A DNA stretch of 40,543 nt from UPXZ01 sp964634605 (lineage in GTDB: Bacteria; Bacteroidota; Bacteroidia; Bacteroidales; Paludibacteraceae), in NCBI GenBank assembly GCA_964634605.1, contig CAZWLJ010000031.1, forward strand, positions 1 through 40,543, written 5' to 3'. The position numbers and the translations under genes were made by a program. The notes below the pieces were generated by a model. The model made no database searches, had not been told where the DNA came from, and worked only from the letters and a program-made list of their open reading frames with translations. Below, one piece after another: positions 24,134 to 32,861 of the stretch (positions are counted from its first letter, which is position 1; every line of letters begins with the position of its first letter).

Positions 24134-27100
24134 TTACTTTGTATCCTGTACAATTACGTCAGCACTTCCGTCCTGTTTCGGATCTTTCTGAGCCTTTACT
24201 TTCAGCTCATCTATCTGATGCACCGGAGCTACTGCTTGTTCGTAGCTGGCTACTGACATTCTTTTATAGCCATTATAACGCCATCTTGCGTTTTTCTCTG
24301 CAGCTTTGAACAATTCTTCAGCTTCGTCCGGGAACTGTTTCATAAGCGAAGTGTAACGCACTTCACCTTTCAGGAAGTCCTGGAATTTGCTCCAGTCCGG
24401 TTCTTTGCTATCTAATTGCATCGGATTTTTACCTTCGTCCTGCAGACGCGGATCGAAACGGTACAGATGCCAGTAACCGCATTCCACAGCTCTTTTTTGT
24501 TCATCCTGTGCTTTGCCCATTCCGGCTCTGAGTCCGTGGCTGATACAGGGAGAATAAGCGATAACAACGGATGGTCCGTCATATTCTTCTGCTTCGCGGA
24601 TTGCCTTGAGTGTATGAAGCTGGTTGGCTCCCATAGCCACCTGAGCTACGTAAACATAACCGTAAGTAGCTGCAATCATACCCAGGTCTTTTTTGCGGAT
24701 GCGTTTACCAGCTGCTGCGAATTTAGCCACAGCACCTACCGGAGTAGATTTGGATGCCTGTCCGCCGGTATTGGAGTAAACCTCGGTATCAAGCACCAGG
24801 ATATTTACATTTTTACCAGATGCAATCACGTGATCCAGACCACCAAAACCTATATCGTAAGCCCAGCCATCGCCACCGATAATCCATTGTGAACGTTTAA
24901 CCAGATAATGACTCAATCCGGCAATCTGCTGGCAATGAGAACACTGACATGCTTTTACCAACGGTGTGATTTTAGCTTCGAGTGCTAAAGTGGCTTCACC
25001 GTCAAACCGGTTTTGAATCCATTCCCTGAACAGTTCCTTCAGTTCGTCGGAGCAGCAATCAGCTTCCATGGCTTCAGTCATAATTCGTACAAGCCTTGCC
25101 TGCATTTTTTCTTCTGCCAGTACCATACCCAATCCAAATTCGGCATTATCTTCGAACAGTGAATTAGCCCATGCCGGACCACGCCCATCGGCGCCGGTAG
25201 TGTAAGGAGTAGAAGGAGCTGATGCCGAGTAGATTGAACTACAACCGGTAGCATTCGAAACCATCTGCCGGTTGCCAAACAGCTGGGTCACCAGTTTTAC
25301 GTAGGGCGTTTCACCACAACCGGAGCAGGCGCCCGAAAACTCGAAAAGCGGAGTGGCTAACTGAGTGTTTTTAACGTTTCCTTTTACATTCACAAGGTGT
25401 TGTTTTGATGAAACCTTATCAGCACAGTATTCCCAGTTAACCTGATTGGGCTTCTGAGTTTCGATAGGCATCATTTTCAGTGCTTTACCATTTTTATTGC
25501 CGGGGCAAACATCCACACAGTTGCCGCAATCCATACAGTCGAGCACGTCAACCTGGATACGGAATCTCATTTCTTCAAATCCCTTACCATTGGCTTTCAG
25601 CGTGTCGGTTTCAGCAAACGGCGCATTTGCCAGTTCGGCAGCGTCCAGTATAAACGGACGGATGGAAGCGTGAGGACATACAAATGCACACTGATTACAC
25701 TGTATACAATTGTTCAGATTCCACTCAGGCACTGATACTGCAACACCGCGTTTTTCAAACCTGGCTGTTCCCTGCATCCAGGTACCGTCTTCACGGCCTT
25801 TGAAAGTTGAAACAGGAAGGTTGTTACCGTTCTGGGCATTTATCGGGCGTACAATATCGCGAATGAAAGCCGGAACATTATCAACAGGTACTGTTTCGTC
25901 GGCAATATTGGCCCATTCTGCCGGAATCTCTACTTCGGTGTACTCACCACCACGGTCAACGGCAGCATAGTTTTTGTTTACGATCTCTTCACCTTTCTTA
26001 CCATACGATTTTACAATCGCTTTTTTCATTTCTGAAACAGCCTTTTCGTAAGGAATAACGTTGGTGATTTTAAAGAATGCAGATTGCAGAATGGTATTGG
26101 TGCGGTTGCCCAAACCGATTTCCATAGCAATATTAGTTGCATCAATGATGTAAAGTTTGATGTCGTTCTGAGCAAAATAACGTTTGATGTTTACCGGAAG
26201 ATTTTCTTTTACCTCATCGGCATTCCAAACGGTATTGAGCAGGAATGTTCCGTTCTTTTTCAAACCCCTTGTTACGTCGTAAAGGCGAAGATAAGCCTGC
26301 ACGTGACAAGCCACGAAGTTTGGAGTATTGACAAAGTAGGTGGAGCGAATAGGGGAATCGCCGAAACGAAGATGCGAACAGGTAAAACCGCCCGATTTCT
26401 TGGAATCGTATTCGAAATAGGCCTGACAATACTTATTCGAGTTGTCGCCAATAATTTTGATTGAATTTTTATTGGCTCCGACAGTTCCGTCGGCTCCCAG
26501 ACCATAGAATTTTGCTTCGTAAATTCCATCACCACCCAATGATTTTTCTTCTTCGAGAGAGAGCGATGTGAACGTTACGTCGTCCACGATACCCACCGTG
26601 AAGCGGTTGCGGGGTGTAGGCAATGCCAGATTCTTATATACGGCAAGTACCTGTGCCGGGGTAAAGTCTTTGGAAGAAAGTCCGTATCTTCCGCCTACTA
26701 CAAGCGGTTGATTTTCAGTACCGTAGAGTGCGTCTTTGACATCCAGATACAATGGTTCGCCACTTGCGCCGGGTTCCTTGGTACGGTCGAGTACGCAGAT
26801 CCGTTTTGTGGATTTGGGTAATACCGAGAGGAAATGTTTAATGGAAAACGGACGATACAAATGAACAGATACCAGACCTACTTTTTCTCCTTTTTCCATC
26901 AGGTAGTCGATGCCTTCTCGAATAGCTTCAGTGGCAGATCCCATGGCAATGACTACGCGGTCGGCATTCGGAGCTCCGTAATAATCGAATAATCCGTGTT
27001 TGCGGCCTGTAATTTCCGAGAGTTTGTTCAGGTAATCCTCTACTATTTCAGGCAATACTTCGTAGAAAGGATTCGAGGCTTCGCGTGACTGGAAATAGAT

Positions 27101-27775
27101 GTCGGGATTTTGTGCTGTGCCTCTTACAACCGGGTTTTCAGGATTCAGACCGCGGTTGCGGAATTCCTGCAGGGCATCCCTGTCGATCAGTTCCTGAACT
27201 GCTTTGGCATCAATTTCCTCAATTTTCTGAATTTCGTGTGATGTCCGGAAACCATCGAAGAAATGGACAAAAGGAACACGTGATCTGATGGCAGCCAGGT
27301 GAGCTACAGCAGCCATGTCCATTACTTCCTGAACAGAACCGGTTGCAAAGAGTGCGCATCCGGTCTGACGAACTGCCATCACATCCTGATGGTCGCCAAA
27401 GATTGAAAGAGCCTGTGCAGCGATGGCACGAGCCGAAACATGATAAACTCCCGGGAGCAATTCACCGGCAACTTTGTACATATTCGGTATCATCAGGAGC
27501 AGACCCTGCGAAGCAGTAAATGTGGTTGCCAGAGTACCTGTCTGAAGAGCTCCGTGCATAGCAGCTGCCGCTCCGGCTTCTGATTGCATTTCCTCTACAA
27601 GAACAGTTTCACCAAACATGTTTTTACGTCCTGATGCTGCCCACTCATCCACATATTCTGCCATTGTTGAGGATGGGGTGATGGGATAAATCGAAGCAAT
27701 TTCGCTGAACATATACGCTATATGAGCAGCGGCCTGATTTCCATCACAGGTAATGAATTTTTTTTCTTTTGCCAT
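24134..27775 (-). CDS. nifJ: Pyruvate:ferredoxin (flavodoxin) oxidoreductase
   Basis: The 1213-aa single-chain enzyme converts pyruvate and CoA to acetyl-CoA, CO2 and reduced ferredoxin/flavodoxin in the cytoplasm of anaerobes. Domain I has YPITPSSTMAEYVDEW (30-45). A ferredoxin-like domain carries two [4Fe-4S] motifs, CIQCNQCAFVCP (around 690) and CMDCGNCVDVCP (around 745). The proximal cluster starts with CSGCGE (around 818). The TPP-binding region has GDGWAYDIGFGG and VYSNTGGQ (around 965-1005). Length and order are normal for fused PFOR; the final 20 or so residues form a polar tail. The enzyme implies low-oxygen metabolism. It is monocistronic or followed by weak read-through to the protease gene. 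Confidence 0.97.
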   Translation of the reverse strand: MAKEKKFITCDGNQAAAHIAYMFSEIASIYPITPSSTMAEYVDEWAASGRKNMFGETVLVEEMQSEAGAAAAMHGALQTGTLATTFTASQGLLLMIPNMYKVAGELLPGVYHVSARAIAAQALSIFGDHQDVMAVRQTGCALFATGSVQEVMDMAAVAHLAAIRSRVPFVHFFDGFRTSHEIQKIEEIDAKAVQELIDRDALQEFRNRGLNPENPVVRGTAQNPDIYFQSREASNPFYEVLPEIVEDYLNKLSEITGRKHGLFDYYGAPNADRVVIAMGSATEAIREGIDYLMEKGEKVGLVSVHLYRPFSIKHFLSVLPKSTKRICVLDRTKEPGASGEPLYLDVKDALYGTENQPLVVGGRYGLSSKDFTPAQVLAVYKNLALPTPRNRFTVGIVDDVTFTSLSLEEEKSLGGDGIYEAKFYGLGADGTVGANKNSIKIIGDNSNKYCQAYFEYDSKKSGGFTCSHLRFGDSPIRSTYFVNTPNFVACHVQAYLRLYDVTRGLKKNGTFLLNTVWNADEVKENLPVNIKRYFAQNDIKLYIIDATNIAMEIGLGNRTNTILQSAFFKITNVIPYEKAVSEMKKAIVKSYGKKGEEIVNKNYAAVDRGGEYTEVEIPAEWANIADETVPVDNVPAFIRDIVRPINAQNGNNLPVSTFKGREDGTWMQGTARFEKRGVAVSVPEWNLNNCIQCNQCAFVCPHASIRPFILDAAELANAPFAETDTLKANGKGFEEMRFRIQVDVLDCMDCGNCVDVCPGNKNGKALKMMPIETQKPNQVNWEYCADKVSSKQHLVNVKGNVKNTQLATPLFEFSGACSGCGETPYVKLVTQLFGNRQMVSNATGCSSIYSASAPSTPYTTGADGRGPAWANSLFEDNAEFGLGMVLAEEKMQARLVRIMTEAMEADCCSDELKELFREWIQNRFDGEATLALEAKITPLVKACQCSHCQQIAGLSHYLVKRSQWIIGGDGWAYDIGFGGLDHVIASGKNVNILVLDTEVYSNTGGQASKSTPVGAVAKFAAAGKRIRKKDLGMIAATYGYVYVAQVAMGANQLHTLKAIREAEEYDGPSVVIAYSPCISHGLRAGMGKAQDEQKRAVECGYWHLYRFDPRLQDEGKNPMQLDSKEPDWSKFQDFLKGEVRYTSLMKQFPDEAEELFKAAEKNARWRYNGYKRMSVASYEQAVAPVHQIDELKVKAQKDPKQDGSADVIVQDTK

Positions 27776-27904
27776 TTTATAATTTATATTTAGTTGGTTT
27801 TACGTATCAGAATGAATTATTTTTGATATGAATACAGAGTTATATAAAGCCTGATAACTACAAATCTTTATGACCCGCATTTTTTTCTGCCGGTCAGTTT
27901 TTTA

Positions 27905-29083
27905 TTAATACAAAAATCCAAAAAGCCAAACCGGAATTTCGTTTTTTGCTTCAGTTTTCAAACGGTCAACAGCATAAATGATATTCGGATTTTTCTTTTG
28001 ATTGTTAAAACTTTCCATATACCTGATATCTATTGAATTGTCTATCAGAAAGTCTGCGTTTTTTCTGCCCAGGTTCACTTCATGACTGGACTGCAAAGCA
28101 TTATAGAGAAACGTTTTTCGCTCACAGATTGTATCCACTTTGTTTATTATCACGTGCATGATGTTGGTGTTTTGTGCGAAAACTGCTTTTGGTTTTTTCG
28201 GGTATTCTTCGCTTGCAGGATAAATCCAGTTAAGTAATCGTGCATCCCTCAGGTATTTTATGTAGTTCATCACCGTGGAGCGTGAAGTCTGTATTTCATC
28301 GCTCAACTGGCTGACATTCAGGGTGCAAGGTGCGCATTGCATAATCAGGTAAAACAGTTTTCGAATGCGGGACAAGTATTTCAGCTCTATCTGTTTTATG
28401 AATAAAATATCGACTTCCATCATCATATTGATGGTTTTCAGCAAATTCTCGGAATAGTTTCTTGATTCCAGAAAAAACGGGTAAAAACCATGATGAAGAT
28501 AATCTTGAAAGTGATCCAACGGATTCACAATATTACAAATATTTTTCGAAATTTCGGTATGATTCTGAATTATTTCTTCAAGCGAATAATTCTGAAAGTG
28601 ATTTCCGGATTGCAGGTTCAGGTATTCGCGAAAAGAAAAGCCACGCAGATTGTATGAAACCACCACATCCTGCAGGTCTGTATTGTCTTCTACCAGCCGC
28701 ATCACTGAAGATCCTGTAAAGACAATCCGGAGTTCGGGATAGTGATCGTAACAATACCTTAATTCACCTGACCAGTTCTCGTATTTGAAAATCTGGTCGA
28801 GCAGCAGTGTCCGTCCGCCTCCTTTGTAGAATTCACCGGCAAAGTCGGTCAATCGGTGAGTAGTGAAATATAAATTGTTGAAATTTACATACAGGCAACG
28901 ACGGTCAGCCGGGTCAAAATGATCTCTGGCATACTGGAGCAGGAAAGTAGTTTTACCCACTCCGCGGCTTCCCTTGATGCCAATCAGGCGGTGCGACCAG
29001 TCAATTTCGTCCATCAGAAGTCTTCTGACCGGAGAAACCATATGCTGAACCAGGTATTGATGCGTTCTGTAAAATCCTTCCAT
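27905..29083 (-). CDS. AAA family ATPase with DUF4143-type C-terminus
   Basis: The 392-aa product has Walker A GSRGVGKT (38-45) and a Walker B LLLDQIFKYENW (93-104), in which the usual DEIHKY is DQIFKY: the catalytic Glu is Gln97. Sensor 1 is VFTGSS (121-126). A winged-helix part (about 250-300) precedes a PD-(D/E)xK-like C-terminal region that ends in the family's typical PVWLFGFLY. In the C-terminal region the expected nuclease residues are not obvious. Such ATPases are abundant and poorly understood in Bacteroidetes; roles in DNA or mobile-element regulation are suggested but unproven. The gene is alone, divergent from the M28 gene, with a perfect promoter overlapped by an inverted repeat. 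Confidence 0.9.
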   Translation of the reverse strand: MEGFYRTHQYLVQHMVSPVRRLLMDEIDWSHRLIGIKGSRGVGKTTFLLQYARDHFDPADRRCLYVNFNNLYFTTHRLTDFAGEFYKGGGRTLLLDQIFKYENWSGELRYCYDHYPELRIVFTGSSVMRLVEDNTDLQDVVVSYNLRGFSFREYLNLQSGNHFQNYSLEEIIQNHTEISKNICNIVNPLDHFQDYLHHGFYPFFLESRNYSENLLKTINMMMEVDILFIKQIELKYLSRIRKLFYLIMQCAPCTLNVSQLSDEIQTSRSTVMNYIKYLRDARLLNWIYPASEEYPKKPKAVFAQNTNIMHVIINKVDTICERKTFLYNALQSSHEVNLGRKNADFLIDNSIDIRYMESFNNQKKNPNIIYAVDRLKTEAKNEIPVWLFGFLY

Positions 29084-29104
29084 CTTTTTTCAGGTAACTG
29101 AATA

Positions 29105-29135
29105 CAAAATTACATGAAATATTTGATTTTGCAAA
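29105..29135 (-). promoter_or_regulatory. Bacteroidetes promoter of the AAA ATPase gene
   Basis: On the minus strand TTTG (29135-29132), 19 bp, TAATTTTG (29112-29105) matches the full consensus. The ATG lies 21 bp downstream. The -33 box lies inside the inverted repeat at 29127-29150. Confidence 0.75.
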
Positions 29136-29150
29136 GTGGAGTTTGCAAAA
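29127..29150. promoter_or_regulatory. Inverted repeat of TTTGCAAA sites, candidate operator
   Basis: TTTTGCAAA (29127-29135) and TTTGCAAAA (29142-29150) form a perfect 9-bp inverted repeat with a 6-bp spacer. Each arm also contains the self-palindrome TTTGCAAA, so there are two identical sites 14 bp apart. The left site includes the -33 box of the ATPase promoter, so a bound protein would block RNA polymerase. The regulator is unknown; autoregulation is possible. Confidence 0.55.
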
Positions 29151-29283
29151 TGAGGTGAAAAATCTATTATGCAATGATTTTTTTCATAGTAATAACCTGT
29201 ATCACTCTTCGATGAAGGTAAAAAAACAGAAAAACCGTTTTATAAAAATCATTGGATGCCCGAAAATTTCTGATTATTTGTCT

Positions 29284-29291
29284 TATCTTTG
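29284..29291 (+). promoter_or_regulatory. Candidate -7 element for the M28 peptidase gene
   Basis: TATCTTTG matches TAnnTTTG, about 32 bases before the ATG at 29324. No TTTG is present at the -33 distance. Confidence 0.45.
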
Positions 29292-29323
29292 AAGTCCTGA
29301 AATGTAAATAATATCCATTTAAT

Positions 29324-30838
29324 ATGAACAGTACCAAACGACTAATTTCATTCTTTTTAATTTTTCTTTCCATCACAGCCGTTGCTCAGAACAAGGTTTC
29401 GCGCAGGATAATGGAACTTGGAAAAACCGATAACAGAACCATGCAGCATCTGGATATTCTGACAAACCGTATTGGAGGCCGACCTACGGGATCCGATGCG
29501 TATACCACTGCAACATATTGGGTAGCCGGACTGCTCAGGCAATGGGGCCTGGAAGTTGAAATTCAGGAAGCCGGTGAAGTACCCGTCGGTTTCAACCGCG
29601 GTCCGTGGTCGGGCAGGGCATTGGGCACTCAAAACATGTCGCTCGAATTCGTTACACCCAGCTACACAGCCGGAACAAAAGGGCTTCAGCGCGGACACGT
29701 GGTGATAGAACCAAGATCCCGACAGGAACTGGAACGAATGAAAGGTACGCTGAAAGGAGCCTGGGTGCTGATAGAGGGCAAGAACGATGGTTTTCCGGTC
29801 GATTTCTCGGCACACGGCGATTCGTTAAGAACAGCTGTGATAAAACACAATGCCGAAACAAAAACAGATACCATGATGAATAAATTACCGGCCTTGTTTT
29901 ACAAGGAAATGAAGGCAGCCGGTATCCTCGGTATTATCCAGTCGGCACCGGTTCCGCTGGTGGCAGTTTACGACCGGAAAAATCTGATGAAAATGAGTTT
30001 TGATAATTTGCCCGATCTCCCGGATATTAAACTTAACGAGGAACAATATCAGGCTATCAGGCAGAAGGTTGAAAAACGTGAATTTGTAATGCTCGAGTTT
30101 GATATTCGCAATCACTTTAAACCCGGTCCGGTGAAGTATCACAATGTTATAGGCAAAATAAAGGGAGTGAAATATCCGGATGAATACGTGATGACAGGCT
30201 GTCATCTGGATTCGCACGATGCAGCCACCGGAGCAGTTGACTGCGGAACGGGTGTGGCGCCCAACCTGGAAATGGCCCGGATGATAATGGCAGCGGGCGG
30301 AAATCGTCCTGACCGCACCATCCTGTTCTGCTTCTGGGCAGGCGAAGAATATGGTTTTCTCGGCTCAAAATACTGGGTGGAACACAACAGGGATAAGCTT
30401 CCGCGTATTACAAACTACTTCAACCGCGACGGAGGTCCTACGGCTGCTTCAGGGCTTGTGGTACCTGAAAAAATAATGGAAGATATTAAAAAATGCACCG
30501 AAGGACTTGAAAATTATGATTCGCGAATACCTTTCAGGGTGGATACAAGTAAAATACATCCGGTAGAAATACCCCTGAAAACCGGTTATACCGATGAGTC
30601 ATATTTCGCCATGAACGGTGTACCTACACTGCAGTTTAAGAATTCCGATCCGCTTGGTTACAACTTCAGCTACCGCGAAATATGGCATACAAACCGAGAC
30701 CTGTATAACATGAGTATTCCCGGGTACATGGATTACACCTCTGTAACGCAGGCTGTTACTGTGTATAATATGGCTAATCTGAAAAGCCTGTTGCCCCGGA
30801 ATGAAATTTATATTCAGAAAAAGGAGAAGGGAAAATAA
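29324..30838 (+). CDS. Exported M28 family zinc aminopeptidase/carboxypeptidase
   Basis: The 504-aa product has a signal peptide (1-21), a protease-associated (PA)-type insert (about 100-225) and an M28 catalytic domain. Zinc ligands visible are His294 (GCHLDS), Asp306 (GAVDCGTG, bridging), Glu341/Glu342 (AGEEYG; the first is the catalytic base, the second a ligand), Asp369 (NRDGG) and His455 (IWHTNRD). It is complete and probably trims peptides in the periplasm. It is divergent from the ATPase gene and followed after 15 bp by the SixA-like gene, which is likely cotranscribed. Confidence 0.94.
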   Translation: MNSTKRLISFFLIFLSITAVAQNKVSRRIMELGKTDNRTMQHLDILTNRIGGRPTGSDAYTTATYWVAGLLRQWGLEVEIQEAGEVPVGFNRGPWSGRALGTQNMSLEFVTPSYTAGTKGLQRGHVVIEPRSRQELERMKGTLKGAWVLIEGKNDGFPVDFSAHGDSLRTAVIKHNAETKTDTMMNKLPALFYKEMKAAGILGIIQSAPVPLVAVYDRKNLMKMSFDNLPDLPDIKLNEEQYQAIRQKVEKREFVMLEFDIRNHFKPGPVKYHNVIGKIKGVKYPDEYVMTGCHLDSHDAATGAVDCGTGVAPNLEMARMIMAAGGNRPDRTILFCFWAGEEYGFLGSKYWVEHNRDKLPRITNYFNRDGGPTAASGLVVPEKIMEDIKKCTEGLENYDSRIPFRVDTSKIHPVEIPLKTGYTDESYFAMNGVPTLQFKNSDPLGYNFSYREIWHTNRDLYNMSIPGYMDYTSVTQAVTVYNMANLKSLLPRNEIYIQKKEKGK

Positions 30839-30853
30839 AAAATTATTTTGTGA

Positions 30854-31342
30854 ATGAAAACGTTAATTATCCTCCGCCACGGGAAGGCTGAACCTTACGA
30901 TTCAAGGCCGGATGATTTCGACCGGGTGCTTGCCGACCGTGGCAGATGCAACGCGAGCGCAATGGGAAAATACATTTTTGAGATGAACGGGAAGCCCTCG
31001 CTCATTTTATCATCTCCGGCTAAAAGAACGATGGAAACTGCCGCGCTTACATCAAAGGAAACGGGCTATTCGCATGGCGGAATAATGACCGATGAAAATC
31101 TGTACCTGGCGTCTGCACGAAGAATTCTTATGGTAATCAATAAGTTGCCGGATGACTTCGACAGCTGCCTGCTGGTAGGACATAATCCGGGACTTACCGA
31201 TCTGGTCAATCTGCTGAAAGTCAGACTCGATAATCTGCCTACCGGATCATCGGTTTGCTTCACGTTCGAAACTCAATCCTGGAGCGATATATCGGCACAA
31301 AATGCGCGATTTCAGTGGATCCGGCTTGCACGGGAATTGTGA
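30854..31342 (+). CDS. sixA: SixA-like histidine phosphatase
   Basis: The 162-aa product is a single small histidine-phosphatase domain: RHG (8-10, phospho-acceptor His9), SSPAKRTMETA (53-63, Arg58) and GHNPGL (109-114, His110). Length and the NPGL motif fit the SixA branch, which in E. coli dephosphorylates phosphohistidine on signalling or PTS proteins. The target here is unknown. It sits 15 bp after the M28 gene, so its expression probably follows that peptidase. Convergent with tsaB; only a weak A/T hairpin lies in the 84-bp gap. Confidence 0.85.
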   Translation: MKTLIILRHGKAEPYDSRPDDFDRVLADRGRCNASAMGKYIFEMNGKPSLILSSPAKRTMETAALTSKETGYSHGGIMTDENLYLASARRILMVINKLPDDFDSCLLVGHNPGLTDLVNLLKVRLDNLPTGSSVCFTFETQSWSDISAQNARFQWIRLAREL

Positions 31343-31426
31343 AAACCGGAGACTGGAAAAAGAAAATCAGTTTTTTCCACATGCAGAAATCAGCAAAGGT
31401 AGCTGAAAACGGACAGCCTGATAATA

Positions 31427-32113
31427 TCAGAATGGTTTTTTTGCTACGGTTGCCTGGAATTCTTTCAGGTAAAAAGGTTCAAAATAGGCTGTGTCGGCAA
31501 AATCATTAGTCGTGAATTTCTTTTCAGCCAGAGGAATCATATTTATAGCCAGCGGAACGATTTGATCAATAAAACGGGCGTTCGGATGACTGAGAAGTGT
31601 TTTGCATTTTTCAGAACCATTACCAAAAAAATAAACCGGTTGGAGGTCAAGCCACTCGCTGAATGAATTTTCAGCAATGATGTCAGCTGAAGTTTCCCGT
31701 TTCATTTCCAATTGTTTCGTGTAAAATGCCGAGTAAACTTCCATTCTCCGTGCATCAATCATCGGGCATAGCAGTATGTTTTCATCTGCAAGGTCTTTTT
31801 TCAAAGCTCCGGCTGCCATAATTTCAAGTGTGTTGACCGCTATAAGAGGAATACCGTATCCATAACACAGTCCTTTTGCAGTAGAAACCCCGATGCGTAG
31901 TCCGGTGTACGAACCCGGACCGGCACTTACAGCTATCGCGTCAAGTGTCAGATTCATCTCGTTCGATTTGGCAATAGCTTTTTGTATGAAAGGACTCAGC
32001 ATGGATGCATGATTCAAACCTTTGCTGTCGGAAATTTCAAAAATGCATTCACCGCAGTGACTTAGCGCCACCGAACATACGTTCGTAGAAGTTTCGATAT
32101 GTATAATAGTCAT
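31427..32113 (-). CDS. tsaB: tRNA threonylcarbamoyladenosine biosynthesis protein TsaB
   Basis: The 228-aa product is of normal length, with the ASKHA-fold N-terminus IIHIETSTNVCSVAL and the family signature SAGPGSYTGLRIGVSTAKGL. TsaB is the scaffold that pairs with TsaD and TsaE to put the threonylcarbamoyl group on A37 of tRNAs reading ANN codons. It is essential in many bacteria. The gene is the last of a minus-strand run after the barrel gene, from which a 76-bp gap with a small palindrome separates it. Confidence 0.95.
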   Translation of the reverse strand: MTIIHIETSTNVCSVALSHCGECIFEISDSKGLNHASMLSPFIQKAIAKSNEMNLTLDAIAVSAGPGSYTGLRIGVSTAKGLCYGYGIPLIAVNTLEIMAAGALKKDLADENILLCPMIDARRMEVYSAFYTKQLEMKRETSADIIAENSFSEWLDLQPVYFFGNGSEKCKTLLSHPNARFIDQIVPLAINMIPLAEKKFTTNDFADTAYFEPFYLKEFQATVAKKPF

Positions 32114-32139
32114 GTGTAAGCTGTTGAATATCAGTCTGC

Positions 32140-32157
32140 CGGATAATAATTTATCCG
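32140..32157. repeat. 18-bp palindrome upstream of tsaB
   Basis: CGGATAA (32140-32146) and TTATCCG (32151-32157) are perfect inverted copies around a 4-bp TAAT centre. It lies between the barrel gene stop and the tsaB start. There is no T tract on either side, so an operator or processing site is as likely as a terminator. Confidence 0.4.
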
Positions 32158-32189
32158 TTAATATGATTTATTTGTATGTTGATGTAAAA

Positions 32190-32861
32190 TTATTCTTTGC
32201 AGGTTAGCTGAAAAAACCAGCCGATACTCAGCGCTGCGTTGATGTGATTAGACATGGCAAAATAATCGCTTTTTGTGTTAGCAAAGATATCGCTCAATCC
32301 ATAATAAGCTCTGAGTTCAAGTTGAAAAACTCCGGCTCTGCGTGTGTGCAGGTTGTATCCGGTTCCGGCTGCAATACCATAATCAAAAGGAAAATAAACG
32401 GGTTTCACATGCTGTTCGGCATCAGATAACTGGGTATCGTCCCTGAGCACCGATTCGCTGAGCAGATAACTCACTTTCGGTCCGAGATTAAATATAAACC
32501 GTTGAGTTTTGCCCAGGTAAATATGTGTGAGAAAAGGTATCTCGATATAATTCAGCCTGCGGGAATAAAGTCCGCTTTCTTCATCCCAGCCTCGCTGAGA
32601 GTAGTTCAGTTCCACCTGCAAGCCAACGTGTTTTTCGGTGATATACCTGAACGCAATTCCGCCGTTGTACCCGGGCAATGGCACCTGCCTTACTGTCGGG
32701 TTGAACATCATCATCGATGCGTTGCCTCCAATCGAGGCACCAATGTAGACTTCGGCAGGATCGAGCAGAATAGTTTGTGCCTGCAGTGACTTGCCTGGAA
32801 TCAATACCAGAATGGTTAAAAAAAACGTTTTTGAGAAATGTTTAATTACGTTTTGCTTCAT
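32190..32861 (-). CDS. Outer-membrane beta-barrel protein (PorT/OMP_b-brl family)
   Basis: The 223-aa product has a signal peptide (1-29) and alternating hydrophobic strands typical of a small eight-stranded barrel: YIGASIGGN, GIAFRYITEKHVGLQVELNYSQRG, YIEIPFLTHIYLG and FNLGPKVSYLL. The YIEIPFL block is a hallmark of the porin/PorT family in Bacteroidetes. PorT itself works in T9SS assembly, but many paralogues are of unknown role, so no symbol is given. Its start lies 20 bp inside the 3' end of the LysM gene, so translation is coupled. It probably acts in the outer membrane with that LysM protein. Confidence 0.85.
   Translation of the reverse strand: MKQNVIKHFSKTFFLTILVLIPGKSLQAQTILLDPAEVYIGASIGGNASMMMFNPTVRQVPLPGYNGGIAFRYITEKHVGLQVELNYSQRGWDEESGLYSRRLNYIEIPFLTHIYLGKTQRFIFNLGPKVSYLLSESVLRDDTQLSDAEQHVKPVYFPFDYGIAAGTGYNLHTRRAGVFQLELRAYYGLSDIFANTKSDYFAMSNHINAALSIGWFFQLTCKE

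Noticed and set aside
29167..29376. 69-aa minus-strand frame between the ATPase and M28 genes
   Set aside because: It overlaps the M28 start, is basic low-complexity sequence, and would run across the M28 promoter; no support as a gene.
31355..31378. GGAAAAA/TTTTTCC hairpin between sixA and tsaB
   Set aside because: Nearly pure A/T stem with weak stability and no following T run; too weak to call.
19827..32113. TrmO and TsaB as one t6A gene cluster
   Set aside because: They are 11 kb apart, on opposite strands and in unrelated units; presence in one window is probably chance.
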